Shown one piece after another: positions 23,813 to 33,500 of a stretch of 34,769 bases of DNA; the first letter of the stretch is position 1, and each line of letters starts with the position of its first letter. The position numbers and the translations under genes are program-made. The stretch is taken from the NCBI GenBank assembly GCA_030430845.1, contig JAUIKE010000085.1, positions 1 through 34,769 of the forward strand. Direction: 5' to 3'. The stretch is from Bacteroidia bacterium. GTDB taxonomy: Bacteria > Bacteroidota > Bacteroidia > Chitinophagales > Saprospiraceae. The notes below the pieces were generated by a model that was not told the origin of the DNA, did no database searches, and saw nothing but the letters and a program-made list of their open reading frames with translations.

Positions 23813-25090
23813 ATGAAAAAGTATTGCTTCCTATTAGCACTGGCAGCTATCGTTATGATCAGCTGCTCGTCACCCGAAAAACCAGCTGAAAAAACCGCTG
23901 AAGAAAACATGCCCACGTCGGTTTCGGAAATTCCCGAGACTAAACCCCAGGAAGTGGCCATCATTGAAACGCCGGCAAACAATCCCGATACCCTTTCTTC
24001 TGCTTACCGCCCCTCTGCACGCGCCTATCAGCAGGAAGGTCATTACAATGTATATAAAGGTAAGATCGGAAGTTTGCCGGTGACCTTACACCTGATCCGC
24101 TCAGAGCGGTACCTTGGAATAGATGCCGAATTGAAGGAGTTCATTCACGGCTATTATTATTACGATAAATACCAGCATCCCATTCATCTGGTACAATATC
24201 ATCCCGAACAGGATCAGACTGCATTGAAGGGAAAGGTAGTCTTGTACGAAAGATACCAGAGTATGGAAAACCCGAAACTCGTCGGTGAATTGGATGACTA
24301 TAACAATCGTTTCACGGGCTTTTGGGAAAACGATTTTACCGGTAAAAAACTGCCTTTTGAACTGATCAAAGAGTTCAACCTTATGGAAGCGGCGAACCTG
24401 AATGAATTCCATGTGGGGGATTATATTGAACTGAATTCTGGGAATCCCGAATCGCCCAAAGTTGCCTGTAACTTGTCTATGCTTTTCCCGAGCGAGTACA
24501 ACGACCTGGAAGGTGTATGGGAGAGCTGTTACGAACTGATCGTACCCGAAATGACCGGCGAGTCGGCCAGACCTTACCGCGATAACCCCCTGGAAAAACT
24601 TCGGAATGTCCGCGCGGAGTATTTGAAAAAACACCTGGAGAAATATCCCAGCGAAAAAGACTACTACGCTCATTTCAACGAGCTGAGTCGCTACATGAGC
24701 GTCTTGTGGAATGAGGACGAACGAATCTGCTTTGGATTTTTCACGCACTCCTATACCGGCGGCGCTCATGGCAATCATCAAACCCAGTACGTCAACATGA
24801 ATCTGCGCACTGGCCAAATCCTGACACTGGACCACATTTTTTCCGAAGGATATAAAAAACCTTTATCGGAGGCCCTGGAACGAGCAGCCAGGCGCACTTT
24901 CAAGATCCCGGCCGACCAAGCCTTAACGGAGGTATTGACAGTAGAGATCTTACAGCCGACCGAAAATTTTGTGCTCACTAATAAAGGCATCCTCTTCAGC
25001 TATCCGCCTTACGAGCTGGGGCCTTATTCACTGGGACAGGTGGACTTGTTTGTGCCTTTTGAAGAGGTGAAGGGGTATCAAAAGAAGTAG
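23813..25090 (+). CDS. Lipoprotein with DUF3298-like C-terminal domain
   Basis: This 425-residue protein starts with a lipoprotein leader (MKKYCFLLALAAIVMISCSS, Cys18). Residues 25-60 are a low-complexity Pro/Glu/Thr linker. Residues 75-200 form a beta-rich region (GHYNVYKGKIGSLPVTLHLI). The C-terminal part (about 205-425) fits the DUF3298/RsiV-like family: FTHSYTGGAHGNHQTQYVNM, then TLDHIFSEGYKKPLS, and FSYPPYELGPYSLGQVDLFV at the end. Known relatives include RsiV, which binds lysozyme, and peptidoglycan-deacetylase-associated domains, but no enzymatic role can be claimed. It heads a same-strand series with the two following genes; a hairpin 8 nt after its stop suggests partial termination. 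Confidence 0.8.
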   Translation: MKKYCFLLALAAIVMISCSSPEKPAEKTAEENMPTSVSEIPETKPQEVAIIETPANNPDTLSSAYRPSARAYQQEGHYNVYKGKIGSLPVTLHLIRSERYLGIDAELKEFIHGYYYYDKYQHPIHLVQYHPEQDQTALKGKVVLYERYQSMENPKLVGELDDYNNRFTGFWENDFTGKKLPFELIKEFNLMEAANLNEFHVGDYIELNSGNPESPKVACNLSMLFPSEYNDLEGVWESCYELIVPEMTGESARPYRDNPLEKLRNVRAEYLKKHLEKYPSEKDYYAHFNELSRYMSVLWNEDERICFGFFTHSYTGGAHGNHQTQYVNMNLRTGQILTLDHIFSEGYKKPLSEALERAARRTFKIPADQALTEVLTVEILQPTENFVLTNKGILFSYPPYELGPYSLGQVDLFVPFEEVKGYQKK

Positions 25091-25098
25091 TTCTCGTT

Positions 25099-25127
25099 TG
25101 GAAAAAAGGCCTTCGCCTTTTTCCCAA
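25099..25127 (+). terminator. Hairpin after DUF3298 lipoprotein gene
   Basis: GGAAAAAAGGC pairs with GCCTTTTTCC around a CTTC loop, with one bulged A. It lies 8 nt after the stop codon and ahead of the next start at 25170. Its presence argues against a start at 25098 for the following gene. Confidence 0.5.
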
Positions 25128-25169
25128 AACTTAAAACATAACATTCTCACATTAATCAAAATCAATCAA

Positions 25170-25664
25170 ATGAAACAAGCATTCAATTTCAAAGGAACAT
25201 TCCTGGCTTTGATTAGCCTCTTTTTTCTCACAACCGCCTGCCAGGTAGGCGTTAACAGTGACCTGATCACCGGCCTGACTTATAATTACCAGGGACTGGG
25301 CGTGGAAGAGGTCGTACTATCCCTGGACGGGCAGCGCCTACAAAGCAATGAGTTTGCCAGTCAAAGCCAGGTGTACATGAATTTTCTGGGAGTCAACGGA
25401 TTCAAACAAGAAAACGGGAAAGTATTTCCAGGCTTATCCGTCAAGGTAACCGACCAGGCAGGTAATACCATTTTGGAAGCTGCGGACCTCTTTACGCAGT
25501 ATGAGACCGAAGGCCTGGCGGCTCAAAACGCCCAGGAACTGTCCTCTAACCTGACCATCGGCGCCCCTATGGAAGTCGGCAACAGCTACAACTGGGCCGT
25601 AAAGATCTGGGACAAAAGGGGGGAAGGAAGTATAGATGCAAACATGGATTTTTCCGTGAATTAA
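25170..25664 (+). CDS. Lipoprotein, single copy of an unrecognised domain
   Basis: This 164-residue protein begins MKQAFNFKGTFLALISLFFL and has Cys at TTAC, a lipoprotein leader; the longer frame from 25098 runs through a hairpin and lacks a leader at its N-terminus. The mature protein is one beta-rich domain of about 130 residues: VEEVVLSLDGQ, GVNGFKQENGKVFPGLSVKV, DLFTQYETEGL, LSSNLTIGAPM, YNWAVKIWDKRGEGS. The same domain occurs twice in the next gene. I know no family for it. It probably faces the periplasm or cell surface. The next gene is 65 bp downstream on the same strand. Confidence 0.75.
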   Translation: MKQAFNFKGTFLALISLFFLTTACQVGVNSDLITGLTYNYQGLGVEEVVLSLDGQRLQSNEFASQSQVYMNFLGVNGFKQENGKVFPGLSVKVTDQAGNTILEAADLFTQYETEGLAAQNAQELSSNLTIGAPMEVGNSYNWAVKIWDKRGEGSIDANMDFSVN

Positions 25665-25729
25665 TCATCCAAAACCAGGTAAGCCTTTTTTAATCGAACA
25701 AAATTTTTCATCTAAAAAAATCAAGCACC

Positions 25730-26650
25730 ATGAAAACGATAAAAATATTCAGCTTTTTCTTGTTCATCCTGTTTTTAAACACACAATTAGCCACAGCCCA
25801 GAACGGTGGCAACCACAACTGGAAATATTCCGCCAAGCGCATTTCTGTAGGGGAGATCTATGTTTCCCTGGACGGAGAAGCTTATCTGGGCGATCAATTT
25901 CCTTTGGGAAGCACTGTAAAATTCGTTTTTGACGAAATGAGCGGCTACACCTACCAAAACGGCAGGGCCTTTCCTCAAATCGCCATGCGGGTATTGGAAA
26001 ACAGCCCCAGCCGCCGCGTGGTCATGCAATACGGCAATTTGCTGAAGGAGTATCAGTATTCCGGTTTAACACCTAATGCAGCCACCCAGCTAAGTACCAG
26101 CCTGACCGTCGGCGAGCCGATGATGCAGGGCGGAAGGTATATCTGCGAGATTACCATTACGGAAGGAACTGGAAAAGGAAGAGTAGACCTGGAATACCAG
26201 TTCGAAGTCGTCTCTAAGGGTGGCTACACCAGCCAGACGGTCTCCAACTCTCCATTCCTTTACGACACCAATGAACTTTCGCTGGAGGAAGTAGCGCTGG
26301 AGGTCAACGGACAGCCCTATTACAATACCGACCTGCCGATCAGCCAGAAGGTCGATATGGTTTTCAAAGGTATCAATGGGTTTTCTTCTTTCAGCGGCAA
26401 GGTGTTCCCGGGTATGGCCATCCGGGTAAGCGATCGATTTGGCAATGTGGTGCTGAATGAAAGCGACTTGTTTGCTTCCTACAACCAGAACGGGCTTTCC
26501 TGGCAGCGGGCTCAGCGACTCGTTTCCAGCCTAACCATCGGTAATCCCATGAAACTGGGGGGACAATACATCTGGGAGGTACGCATCTGGGATAAAAAGG
26601 GAGCCGGCAGAACAGTCGATGCCGTATTGAATTTTACAGTCATTCAATAA
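25730..26650 (+). CDS. Secreted protein, two copies of an unrecognised domain
   Basis: This 306-residue protein has a signal peptide (1-23, ending ATAQ) and two tandem copies of the domain found in the preceding lipoprotein. Copy 1 covers about 33-162 (VGEIYVSLDGEAY, NGRAFPQIAMRV, LSTSLTVGEPM). Copy 2 covers about 178-306 (LEEVALEVNGQPY, GINGFSSFSGKVFPGMAIRV, VSSLTIGNPM, YIWEVRIWDKKGAG). Copy 2 is closer to the single-domain lipoprotein than to copy 1, implying duplication and divergence. No catalytic residues stand out; a binding or structural role is most plausible. A 15-bp hairpin follows its stop codon. Confidence 0.75.
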   Translation: MKTIKIFSFFLFILFLNTQLATAQNGGNHNWKYSAKRISVGEIYVSLDGEAYLGDQFPLGSTVKFVFDEMSGYTYQNGRAFPQIAMRVLENSPSRRVVMQYGNLLKEYQYSGLTPNAATQLSTSLTVGEPMMQGGRYICEITITEGTGKGRVDLEYQFEVVSKGGYTSQTVSNSPFLYDTNELSLEEVALEVNGQPYYNTDLPISQKVDMVFKGINGFSSFSGKVFPGMAIRVSDRFGNVVLNESDLFASYNQNGLSWQRAQRLVSSLTIGNPMKLGGQYIWEVRIWDKKGAGRTVDAVLNFTVIQ

Positions 26651-26660
26651 TAATATTCTG

Positions 26661-26693
26661 TATGAGGGAAAAAACTTCGTTTTTTCCCTCATA
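26661..26693. terminator. Perfect 15-bp stem hairpin
   Basis: TATGAGGGAAAAAAC (26661-26675) pairs exactly with 26679-26693 around TTC. It begins 11 nt after one stop codon and ends 13 nt before the next start. The T-run is inside the 3' arm, as in bidirectional Bacteroidota hairpins. Termination or read-through control is likely. Confidence 0.65.
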
Positions 26694-26706
26694 ATAACCG
26701 ATCCTT

Positions 26707-27984
26707 ATGGAAGACAAGCAACAAAAACTCCGTCTCTGGCTGGACGACCTGCAAAGCCGCAGCTGGCAATTGGAGCTGGTGGTTTCCGGGCTTTCCATTG
26801 CCCTGCTTCTCCAGCTCAGAACGCCCCTCATCCAGCTGGCCGACAACATCCTGATTTATTCTTCTGATCAGCTGATCCTGCAGGGCGTGATGAATGTAGT
26901 AGGCTTGCTGGCCGGGCATGCCTGGCTGTTTGTCACGATTAATCTCATCATTTTGGTCATTCTTCGGGGCATGTGGGTCGGTGCGATAGGCTTGCGCACG
27001 CTTTCTGACCGCATTCATTATGAGTCGCTCGGGTACACGGAGTCTTTTACCCAATACTTAAAGAACAAGGTGCCGACTTATGACCGGTATGTAGAAAAAA
27101 TGGATGAGATCCTCAGCATCATTTTTTCCTTCACTTTTTTAGCCATCCTGATGATCCTGTCGATCTGCCTGGGCTTACTTGCACTGTACACTGGCATGCA
27201 GCTAATCATTTGGCTCACCGGTTGGGTCGGAATTCCACTTTTAGAAACCGTCCCCAAGCGCATCTGGCAGATCCTTTTTCTCTCTTGTGCGGCACTTTAC
27301 GCTCTTGATTTTATCACTTTAGGTTGGGTAAAAAAGAGGAAAAGCTGGTTTGGTTGGTACCATCCGGTTTATCGATTTTTCAGCTGGGTTACGCTCTCGG
27401 CCTTGTACCGGCCCTTGTATTACAATCTCATCAGCACTCGTTTGGGACGAACGGCTGCCTATTTGATCCTGCCTTATATTATTGTGCTGAATATGATCGG
27501 CTATGTCCGGTTTTTCGAAACGCCTTATTTCTATTATGGCAGCAGTCCGCACAGTCTGGTCAACAGCTTTTACGACGATGAGCGAAAGCAGGCCGGTACG
27601 GCTACTACCATCTCCATCCCCTCTAAGATCGTGGGCGGTCCGTTTCTGGAAGTCTTTATCCGTTACGAGCCTAAGCAAGACGATGCGGTACTAGAGCGGA
27701 TTTGTCCGGAGATGAGCACCGGCCAGTCTGCAGAAGCCAGGCTGGCCTGCCTGCAACAATTGCCGCAAGTTATGATCGATGATTCCCTTTATCAGGACAT
27801 TCGCTACAAGTTTTATCGCCATCCCGGCACCGGGGATAAAGGCCTGCTGAGTATGATTGATGTTTCGGCTTTGGGGCGGGGAGAGCATTTGTTGAGGGTG
27901 AGTAAGCAGGTTTACCTTGCCACTTCAGAGGCGGACACCATTGCCTGGATACAGCAAGGAGTGATTCCTTTTTGGAAAGAGTGA
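26707..27984 (+). CDS. Polytopic membrane protein of unknown function
   Basis: This 425-residue protein shows about five to six hydrophobic segments: around 22-40, 62-88 (VVGLLAGHAWLFVTINLIILVILRG), 137-172, 188-206 and 248-268. The remaining 150 residues are soluble and contain FIRYEPKQDD and two cysteines (ERICPEM, RLACLQQ) that could pair in the periplasm. I do not recognise a family, and there are no ATPase, kinase or peptidase motifs. A hairpin just before its start codon links it to the two-domain secreted protein, so a shared role at the envelope is possible. A bidirectional terminator follows. Confidence 0.75.
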   Translation: MEDKQQKLRLWLDDLQSRSWQLELVVSGLSIALLLQLRTPLIQLADNILIYSSDQLILQGVMNVVGLLAGHAWLFVTINLIILVILRGMWVGAIGLRTLSDRIHYESLGYTESFTQYLKNKVPTYDRYVEKMDEILSIIFSFTFLAILMILSICLGLLALYTGMQLIIWLTGWVGIPLLETVPKRIWQILFLSCAALYALDFITLGWVKKRKSWFGWYHPVYRFFSWVTLSALYRPLYYNLISTRLGRTAAYLILPYIIVLNMIGYVRFFETPYFYYGSSPHSLVNSFYDDERKQAGTATTISIPSKIVGGPFLEVFIRYEPKQDDAVLERICPEMSTGQSAEARLACLQQLPQVMIDDSLYQDIRYKFYRHPGTGDKGLLSMIDVSALGRGEHLLRVSKQVYLATSEADTIAWIQQGVIPFWKE

Positions 27985-27992
27985 GCATTTTA

Positions 27993-28026
27993 TAAAAGCA
28001 CCGGCGCAGTCGCGCCGATGCTTTTA
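27993..28026. terminator. Bidirectional terminator between convergent genes
   Basis: TAAAAGCA-C-CGGCGC pairs with GCGCCG-A-TGCTTTTA around an AGTC loop (15-bp stem, one mismatch), followed by TTTT on the plus strand. It sits between the membrane protein gene and the mutase gene. Confidence 0.85.
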
Positions 28027-28028
28027 TT

Positions 28029-30173
28029 TTACACTTTTTCCTGAGCTGACTCAATCAAAATATCCAGTATTTGACTTGCGGCCACGGCGATCTTAGTACC
28101 AGGCCCGAAGATCCCGGCGACGCCCTGCTCGTAAAGGAAGTCATAATCCTGATGCGGAATCACGCCGCCGACGACGACCATAATATCCCCTCTGCCCAGT
28201 TTTTCCAATGCCTGGATGGTTTGGGGTACCAGGGTTTTGTGGCCGGCGGCCAGAGAAGACACGCCCAGAATGTGGACATCATTCTCGACGGCCTGACGAG
28301 CGGCTTCTTCCGGAGTCTGGAAGAGTGGTCCGATATCCACATCAAAGCCCAGGTCAGCAAAGCTGGTAGCGATGACTTTGGCGCCGCGGTCGTGGCCATC
28401 CTGTCCCAACTTGGCTACCATGATACGCGGACGGCGACCTTCCAATTCTTCGAAGGTATCGGCCAGTTCCTGAGCCTTTTTGAAATCCTCGTTTTTGCTG
28501 ATCTCGCTGGAGTAGACGCCCGACACGGCCTGCGTCATGGCTTTGAAACGGCCGAAGGATTGTTCCATAGCTGCTGAAATTTCTCCTAAGGTAGCTCTCT
28601 TGCGAGCTGCCTCGATGGCAAAGGCCAGCAGATTCCCTTCTCCTGACTCGGCACACTGTGCCAGGGCTTGCAGTGCATTTCTGCAAGCTTGCTCATCTCT
28701 TTCGGCCTTTACTTTTTGGATGCGCTCAATCTGTGATTCTTTCACGGCCGTATTATCCACTTCCAGGATATCGATGGGTTCCTGATCTTCCGGTTCGAAG
28801 ATATTAACCCCTACGATTCGGTCTTTTCCACTATCGATACGCGCCTGCTTGCGGGCAGCGGCTTCTTCGATCCGGAGTTTCGGCAGGCCGTTTTCGATGG
28901 CTTTGGCCATGCCGCCCAGTTCTTCCACTTCCTGAATGAGCGTCCAGGCACGGTCAACGAGCTGAGCGGTGAGGTATTCTACGTAGTAGGATCCGGCCCA
29001 GGGATCTACGGCGCGGGTGATATCGGTATCTTTTTGCAGGTAGATCTGTGTATCGCGGGCGATCTTGGCCGAAAAGTCGGTCGGAAGGGCAATGGCCTCG
29101 TCCAGAGAGTTGGTATGCAGAGACTGTGTCCCACCCATGACAGCGGCCAGGGCTTCGACGGCTGTACGGGCAATGTTGTTGAAGGGATCCTGCTCGGTCA
29201 GGCTCCAGCCGGAGGTTTGGCTATGCGTGCGCAGAGCCATAGACTTGGCATTTTGTGGATCGAACTGCTTGACCAGCTTGGCCCACAACATTCTGGCGGC
29301 CCGCATCTTGGCGATTTCCATAAAATGATTCATACCAATACCCCAGAAAAAGGAGATGCGCGGTGCAAAGTCATCCACTTTCAGGCCTGCCTGTAAGCCG
29401 GCCCGGATGTATTCTACGCCATCGGCCAGAGTGTAAGCCAATTCGATGTCGGCCGGAGCGCCGGCCTCGTGCATGTGATAGCCACTCACGCTGATGGAGT
29501 TGAAGCGCGGCATATGCTGAGCCGTAAATTCAAAAATATCGGCGATGATGCGCATGGACGGCAGAGGCGGATAGATGTAGGTATTGCGCACCATAAATTC
29601 TTTGAGGATATCGTTTTGGATGGTCCCACTCAGTTGTTCTTGCTTCACGCCCTGCTCTTCGGCTGCGACGATGTAGAAGGCCATGACGGGAATGACGGCG
29701 CCGTTCATCGTCATGGACACTGACATTTTGTCGAGCGGGATCTGGTCGAACAGGATTTTCATATCCTCGACGGTGTCGATGGCGACGCCTGCTTTGCCGA
29801 CATCGCCGGCTACACGTTCGTGATCCGAGTCGTAGCCCCGGTGGGTGGCCAGATCGAAGGCAACGGAAAGGCCTTTTTGTCCTTGCGCCAGATTGCGTCG
29901 GTAGAAGGCATTGCTTTCCTCGGCGGTAGAAAAGCCGGCATATTGGCGGATGGTCCAGGGCCGACCGGCATACATGGTACTGTAGGGCCCTCGCAGGAAG
30001 GGCGGCAGGCCGGCAACATAAGACAGGTGCTTTAGTTCGGCCGTATCTTTGGAGGAAAACTGAGCTTTGACATTTATTTTTTCCGGCGTTTCCCATTGCT
30101 GGGAATCTGTAGAGGGTGGATGGTTGAGCAGGTCTTTGTCTAAGGCTATCTTGCTAAAGTCTGGTCGTGCCAT
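28029..30173 (-). CDS. Methylmalonyl-CoA mutase, B12-dependent
   Basis: This 714-residue enzyme interconverts methylmalonyl-CoA and succinyl-CoA with adenosylcobalamin, linking propionate, odd-chain and branched-chain catabolism to the TCA cycle. The substrate barrel begins near 40; TMYAGRPWTIRQYAGFST and the later PPLPSMRII carry the Tyr and Arg that distinguish methylmalonyl-CoA from isobutyryl-CoA mutases. The C-terminal B12 domain (about 580-714) has DGHDRG with axial His594, then SSLAAGHK and VVVGG. I chose the ATG at 30173; the frame to 30179 would start with TTG. Length fits both the single-subunit (ScpA-like) enzyme and the catalytic subunit of two-subunit enzymes. No small subunit gene or MeaB-type chaperone is adjacent in the window. 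Confidence 0.95.
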   Translation of the reverse strand: MARPDFSKIALDKDLLNHPPSTDSQQWETPEKINVKAQFSSKDTAELKHLSYVAGLPPFLRGPYSTMYAGRPWTIRQYAGFSTAEESNAFYRRNLAQGQKGLSVAFDLATHRGYDSDHERVAGDVGKAGVAIDTVEDMKILFDQIPLDKMSVSMTMNGAVIPVMAFYIVAAEEQGVKQEQLSGTIQNDILKEFMVRNTYIYPPLPSMRIIADIFEFTAQHMPRFNSISVSGYHMHEAGAPADIELAYTLADGVEYIRAGLQAGLKVDDFAPRISFFWGIGMNHFMEIAKMRAARMLWAKLVKQFDPQNAKSMALRTHSQTSGWSLTEQDPFNNIARTAVEALAAVMGGTQSLHTNSLDEAIALPTDFSAKIARDTQIYLQKDTDITRAVDPWAGSYYVEYLTAQLVDRAWTLIQEVEELGGMAKAIENGLPKLRIEEAAARKQARIDSGKDRIVGVNIFEPEDQEPIDILEVDNTAVKESQIERIQKVKAERDEQACRNALQALAQCAESGEGNLLAFAIEAARKRATLGEISAAMEQSFGRFKAMTQAVSGVYSSEISKNEDFKKAQELADTFEELEGRRPRIMVAKLGQDGHDRGAKVIATSFADLGFDVDIGPLFQTPEEAARQAVENDVHILGVSSLAAGHKTLVPQTIQALEKLGRGDIMVVVGGVIPHQDYDFLYEQGVAGIFGPGTKIAVAASQILDILIESAQEKV

Positions 30174-30345
30174 GTGCAATCGTTTTTAAAGTGAGGCGCT
30201 CGCCGCTTCTGGGCCAATTATTGATTCTGCTAAGCTACTCGCTTTTTGTGGCATGGGCAAGGATGGGGAGGGTGAATTTTGTCACTGCAGGTTGGGTCCG
30301 GTAATATTGGAGTGGGCTCTTACATTTCCGGAGGCTGGGCGGGGT

Positions 30346-30384
30346 GCTAGTGACCTGGTGACTTGGAGTCACCAGGTCACTAGC
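30346..30384. repeat. Perfect 18-bp stem hairpin
   Basis: GCTAGTGACCTGGTGACT (30346-30363) pairs exactly with 30367-30384 around a TGG loop. On neither strand is the stem followed by a T-run, so it is a poor intrinsic terminator. It lies between the RND gene end and the mutase start. Confidence 0.7.
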
Positions 30385-30440
30385 AAAAAATCCTTTCGCT
30401 TGCAAAGTTCGGCTATTTTGCCCAGCGCATCAAGCCAGTG

Positions 30441-30480
30441 TCCGGTTTTGTCCGATTTTGGCAGGTTTTTGCAGGTTTTG
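30441..30480. repeat. Four 10-bp T-tract units
   Basis: Units TCCGGTTTTG, TCCGATTTTG, GCAGGTTTTT and GCAGGTTTTG follow each other with exactly 10-bp spacing of the TTTT tract. This phasing predicts curved DNA. The array lies 49 bp beyond the RND stop codon. Confidence 0.75.
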
Positions 30481-30528
30481 GCAGCCTGCCCGTATGGGGT
30501 TTCCGGCAGAGTCCCTCCCTGCGCCCCT

Positions 30529-33500
30529 TCACCTCTTTACAAAAAACAGAGGAATCACAAACAGCAACAACACTACTGAAAAACTCAGCCCGCCGATGGT
30601 GCCGGCCGCGAGGGCATACCAGAACACCTCCTCCTGCCCGTAAAGCAGGAAGGGGATCAGGCCGACTATGGTAGACAGAATTGTCAGTAAGATGGGCGTA
30701 AGCTTGTGGCTCAAGGCTTTGCGGAACAGCTCTCTTCCGGAACGCCTGCCTTGTTTTTTGCGAAAACGCTTATAATCGCTCACCAGCAGGATCATGCTGT
30801 TCACTGCCAGGCCGCTCACGAGGAGGAAGGAGGTATAGCCCCCCTGGTCGAAGGGTAGATCAAACAGGTAAAAGGTCAAAAATATTCCGATGAAAGAAAT
30901 CGGTATCAACAGAACGATGGACAAGGCCTGCCTCAGCGAATTGAAGTGGATGCTACAGATAAAAAATATCAGCACCACCACGAGCAGGATTAGATAATTC
31001 AATCGCTTTTGCTCTGCACCGAACGACCACTGCCGCTGCTTCATGCTGTATCCCAGCGGCATTTCCAGACGCATCTGTTCCATGACCTCTTCCAGGTATT
31101 TACTGCCGAAACGATGTGAGCCGGTATACTCAAATTCCACCATCTTGATGTACTGCTGGTCTTCTTTGTGGATCGCGTTAGCCACCTTGCGCTTGCCGAT
31201 GCGGCCGACCTCGGCCAGGGATACCCTCGAAGAATCCACGCTGAAAGCCTGGTTTTGCAATTGCCAGAGGTCGCGCTTTTGCTGTTGCCGGCTGATCAAT
31301 CGTACGGGAATGCCGTCCGACATGGAAAAGGCCCATTGGCCGGGGCGGTTAAAGCCTTCCAGTTCTTTGGCGAAGGCCACCGTACCGAGCTGCTGCATGG
31401 CCAGGCGGTCCTCCTCCAGCTCCAGGAAATACTCAATTTGGTCTTTAGAACGCCAGGCAAAATTGGCATCGGTATTGACCTCCTGAATACGCGGGTGCAC
31501 CAGCAATTTGTCGGCAAAACGTTGAGCCTGCCGCTCGAGGATGTCTTTGTTGTACCCGTACATGCTCACCCGGAAGCGCGGAGGAGAAGCGCCGCCTGCA
31601 TTGCTGAAGCCTTTGCCTACCCCGTAAATACTCCAGTTGGCGCCACCCATGTTCAGGCTGTAGGCGATCAGTTCGCTCTTGAGCCGGTAGGGAAAACTCC
31701 ATTCGTATCCTTCATTAAAAGAAATAACGAGGGTACTGCTCTGACCGCTATTAACCTGAGTAGTGTATTGCTTGATTTGATCAGGATATCGATCCAGGTA
31801 ACGCTCCATTTGTCGGACCACCTCATCGAGTTGATGAACCGTAGCTCCCTGCGGCAGGGCCCCGCGTACGTACAGCAAGGTCTCGGATGGTTCGCGATAA
31901 GCCGAGCCTTCGTAGACATACCAATCGAACAAGCGGAGGGCTCCGCCTAATACCCTGTTGACGACCGGCTTAATGTTTTCCACATAATAGTCGCTCCCCA
32001 GGCTCCGATTGTACCATTCCCAATCTTTGATCTGGTTCGGCAATTTATACACCGGCAGGCCAAAGCCCAGGATGACCAGCCCGATCAGCCAGGGGCGCCA
32101 GCGCAGGGCCCAGCGGAGGTATCGCTCATAAATTTGATTGATGCGGATGCTTCTTCGCACCGTTTTGGAAGACCTGGCGGCCTGCTTTTTTCTCATCTTC
32201 CACTGCCGCATCAGGGCCGGGATAAAAAACAAGGCGACCAGCAGGGAGATCCCCAGGTTGACGGCCATCACCTGGGCGAAAGCCAGCAAGTTGAGCCGCC
32301 ATTCGTCAGGCAGGAAATAGATGACCAGTAAGGTCGCAATGGTGGTGAGCGTAGAGGCCAGCAAGGCCGGGAATACGCTGAGGTTGCGCTGTTTTTCCAG
32401 ATGATGGACCATCACCAGGGTGTTATCGATCATAATACCGAAAGAAACGGTGATCCCGGCCAGGGCGTATAAGTTAATTTCAATAGATAATGCATAATAC
32501 AGAATAGAGGCCAGGCCTAAATTAACGATCAGGCTCATGAGCACCAGGCCCAGATACCGACTACTGCGATAAATGACCAAAACAAAAAGCAGCAAAATCC
32601 CCAGCGACATAACAGTGCGCTGACGTATTTTCTGGAGTTCTTTTTGTAAAAACCGAGTATTATCCTCCTCTAATCGCAGTTGGTAGGAAGCAGGAAGGTG
32701 AGTAGTTATTTCTTGAATGCGACTTTTCAAGCGGGCGGCCAGCTCAATAAAGTTGGCGTCTGGTTGTGCGTACAACAATAAGCGCACGCTGCTTTCTCCG
32801 TTGATGCGATAGTATTGTCGAGGAGCTTGTTCCTGTAGTCGGATCTCTGCCAGGTCCCCCAGGCGGATGAGGCGATGGTCGGCCATTTGGATAGGGATGG
32901 AAGCCCAGCTTTGATCTGTTGTATTTTTCAGGTTCAGGGCAACAGACTGGCGGTTGACGGGAGCCATGCCCAGGCCTTCCGACTGGAATGCCTGCTGTAG
33001 TTTCTGTACAAGCAGATTGGTGCTGAGGCCTAGGGCAGACAGCCTGTTTTGATCGTAGGTGATGCGCCACTCGAGGGGGTTACCACCGGTGACCTGGATG
33101 TTGTTCAGGTCATTTTCCATAGCCAGGGCCGGGCCCAGGTTTTTCTCGGCATAGGTCGCCAATTCATAGGGTTTATCCTGTCCGCTGAGGGAATAGATTA
33201 AAACGGGCCGCTCTCCGGCTTCTTCGATCGGGCTGTTGAGTTCCAGGGTCGGGTAGCCGGCTCCTATAGGAAATTGAGGATAGAGCTGTCGAATCTTGGT
33301 GGACAATTCGAAACGCAGCAGCTCGACGGCGGCTTCTTTTTCCAACTGAACCTTGATATGACCCTGTGCCTGCCCCGACACGGAAGAGACGGAGGCAATA
33401 CCATTGATCAGTTCAAAGGCCCCTTCCAGCGGAGCGGTGAGATTTTGTTCGATCATTTCGGGTGAGGCGCCCGGCCAGGCATAGCGTACGGTGATGCTTG

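Larger units (their letters stand above)
30174..30528. other. 355-bp spacer, no gene, structured
   Basis: No supportable gene lies between the RND stop and the mutase start. It holds an 18-bp perfect hairpin (30346-30384) and an array of 10-bp T-tract units (30441-30480), listed separately. The mutase promoter should lie in the part nearest 30174. Confidence 0.6.

Noticed and set aside
24101..24835. Long minus-strand open frame of 244 codons
   Set aside because: It lies fully opposite the DUF3298-like lipoprotein gene, whose leader and domain motifs are clear; the antisense translation shows no family features.
25098..25169. Upstream extension of the single-domain lipoprotein
   Set aside because: The extension covers a terminator-like hairpin and would bury the lipoprotein leader; the ATG at 25170 is better.
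30253..30579. Possible small gene in the RND/mutase spacer
   Set aside because: The translation is low in complexity, runs through the hairpin and the T-tract array, and overlaps the end of the RND gene.
31168..31950. Plus-strand open frame of 260 codons
   Set aside because: It is antisense to the RND permease gene and its length reflects the base composition of that gene.
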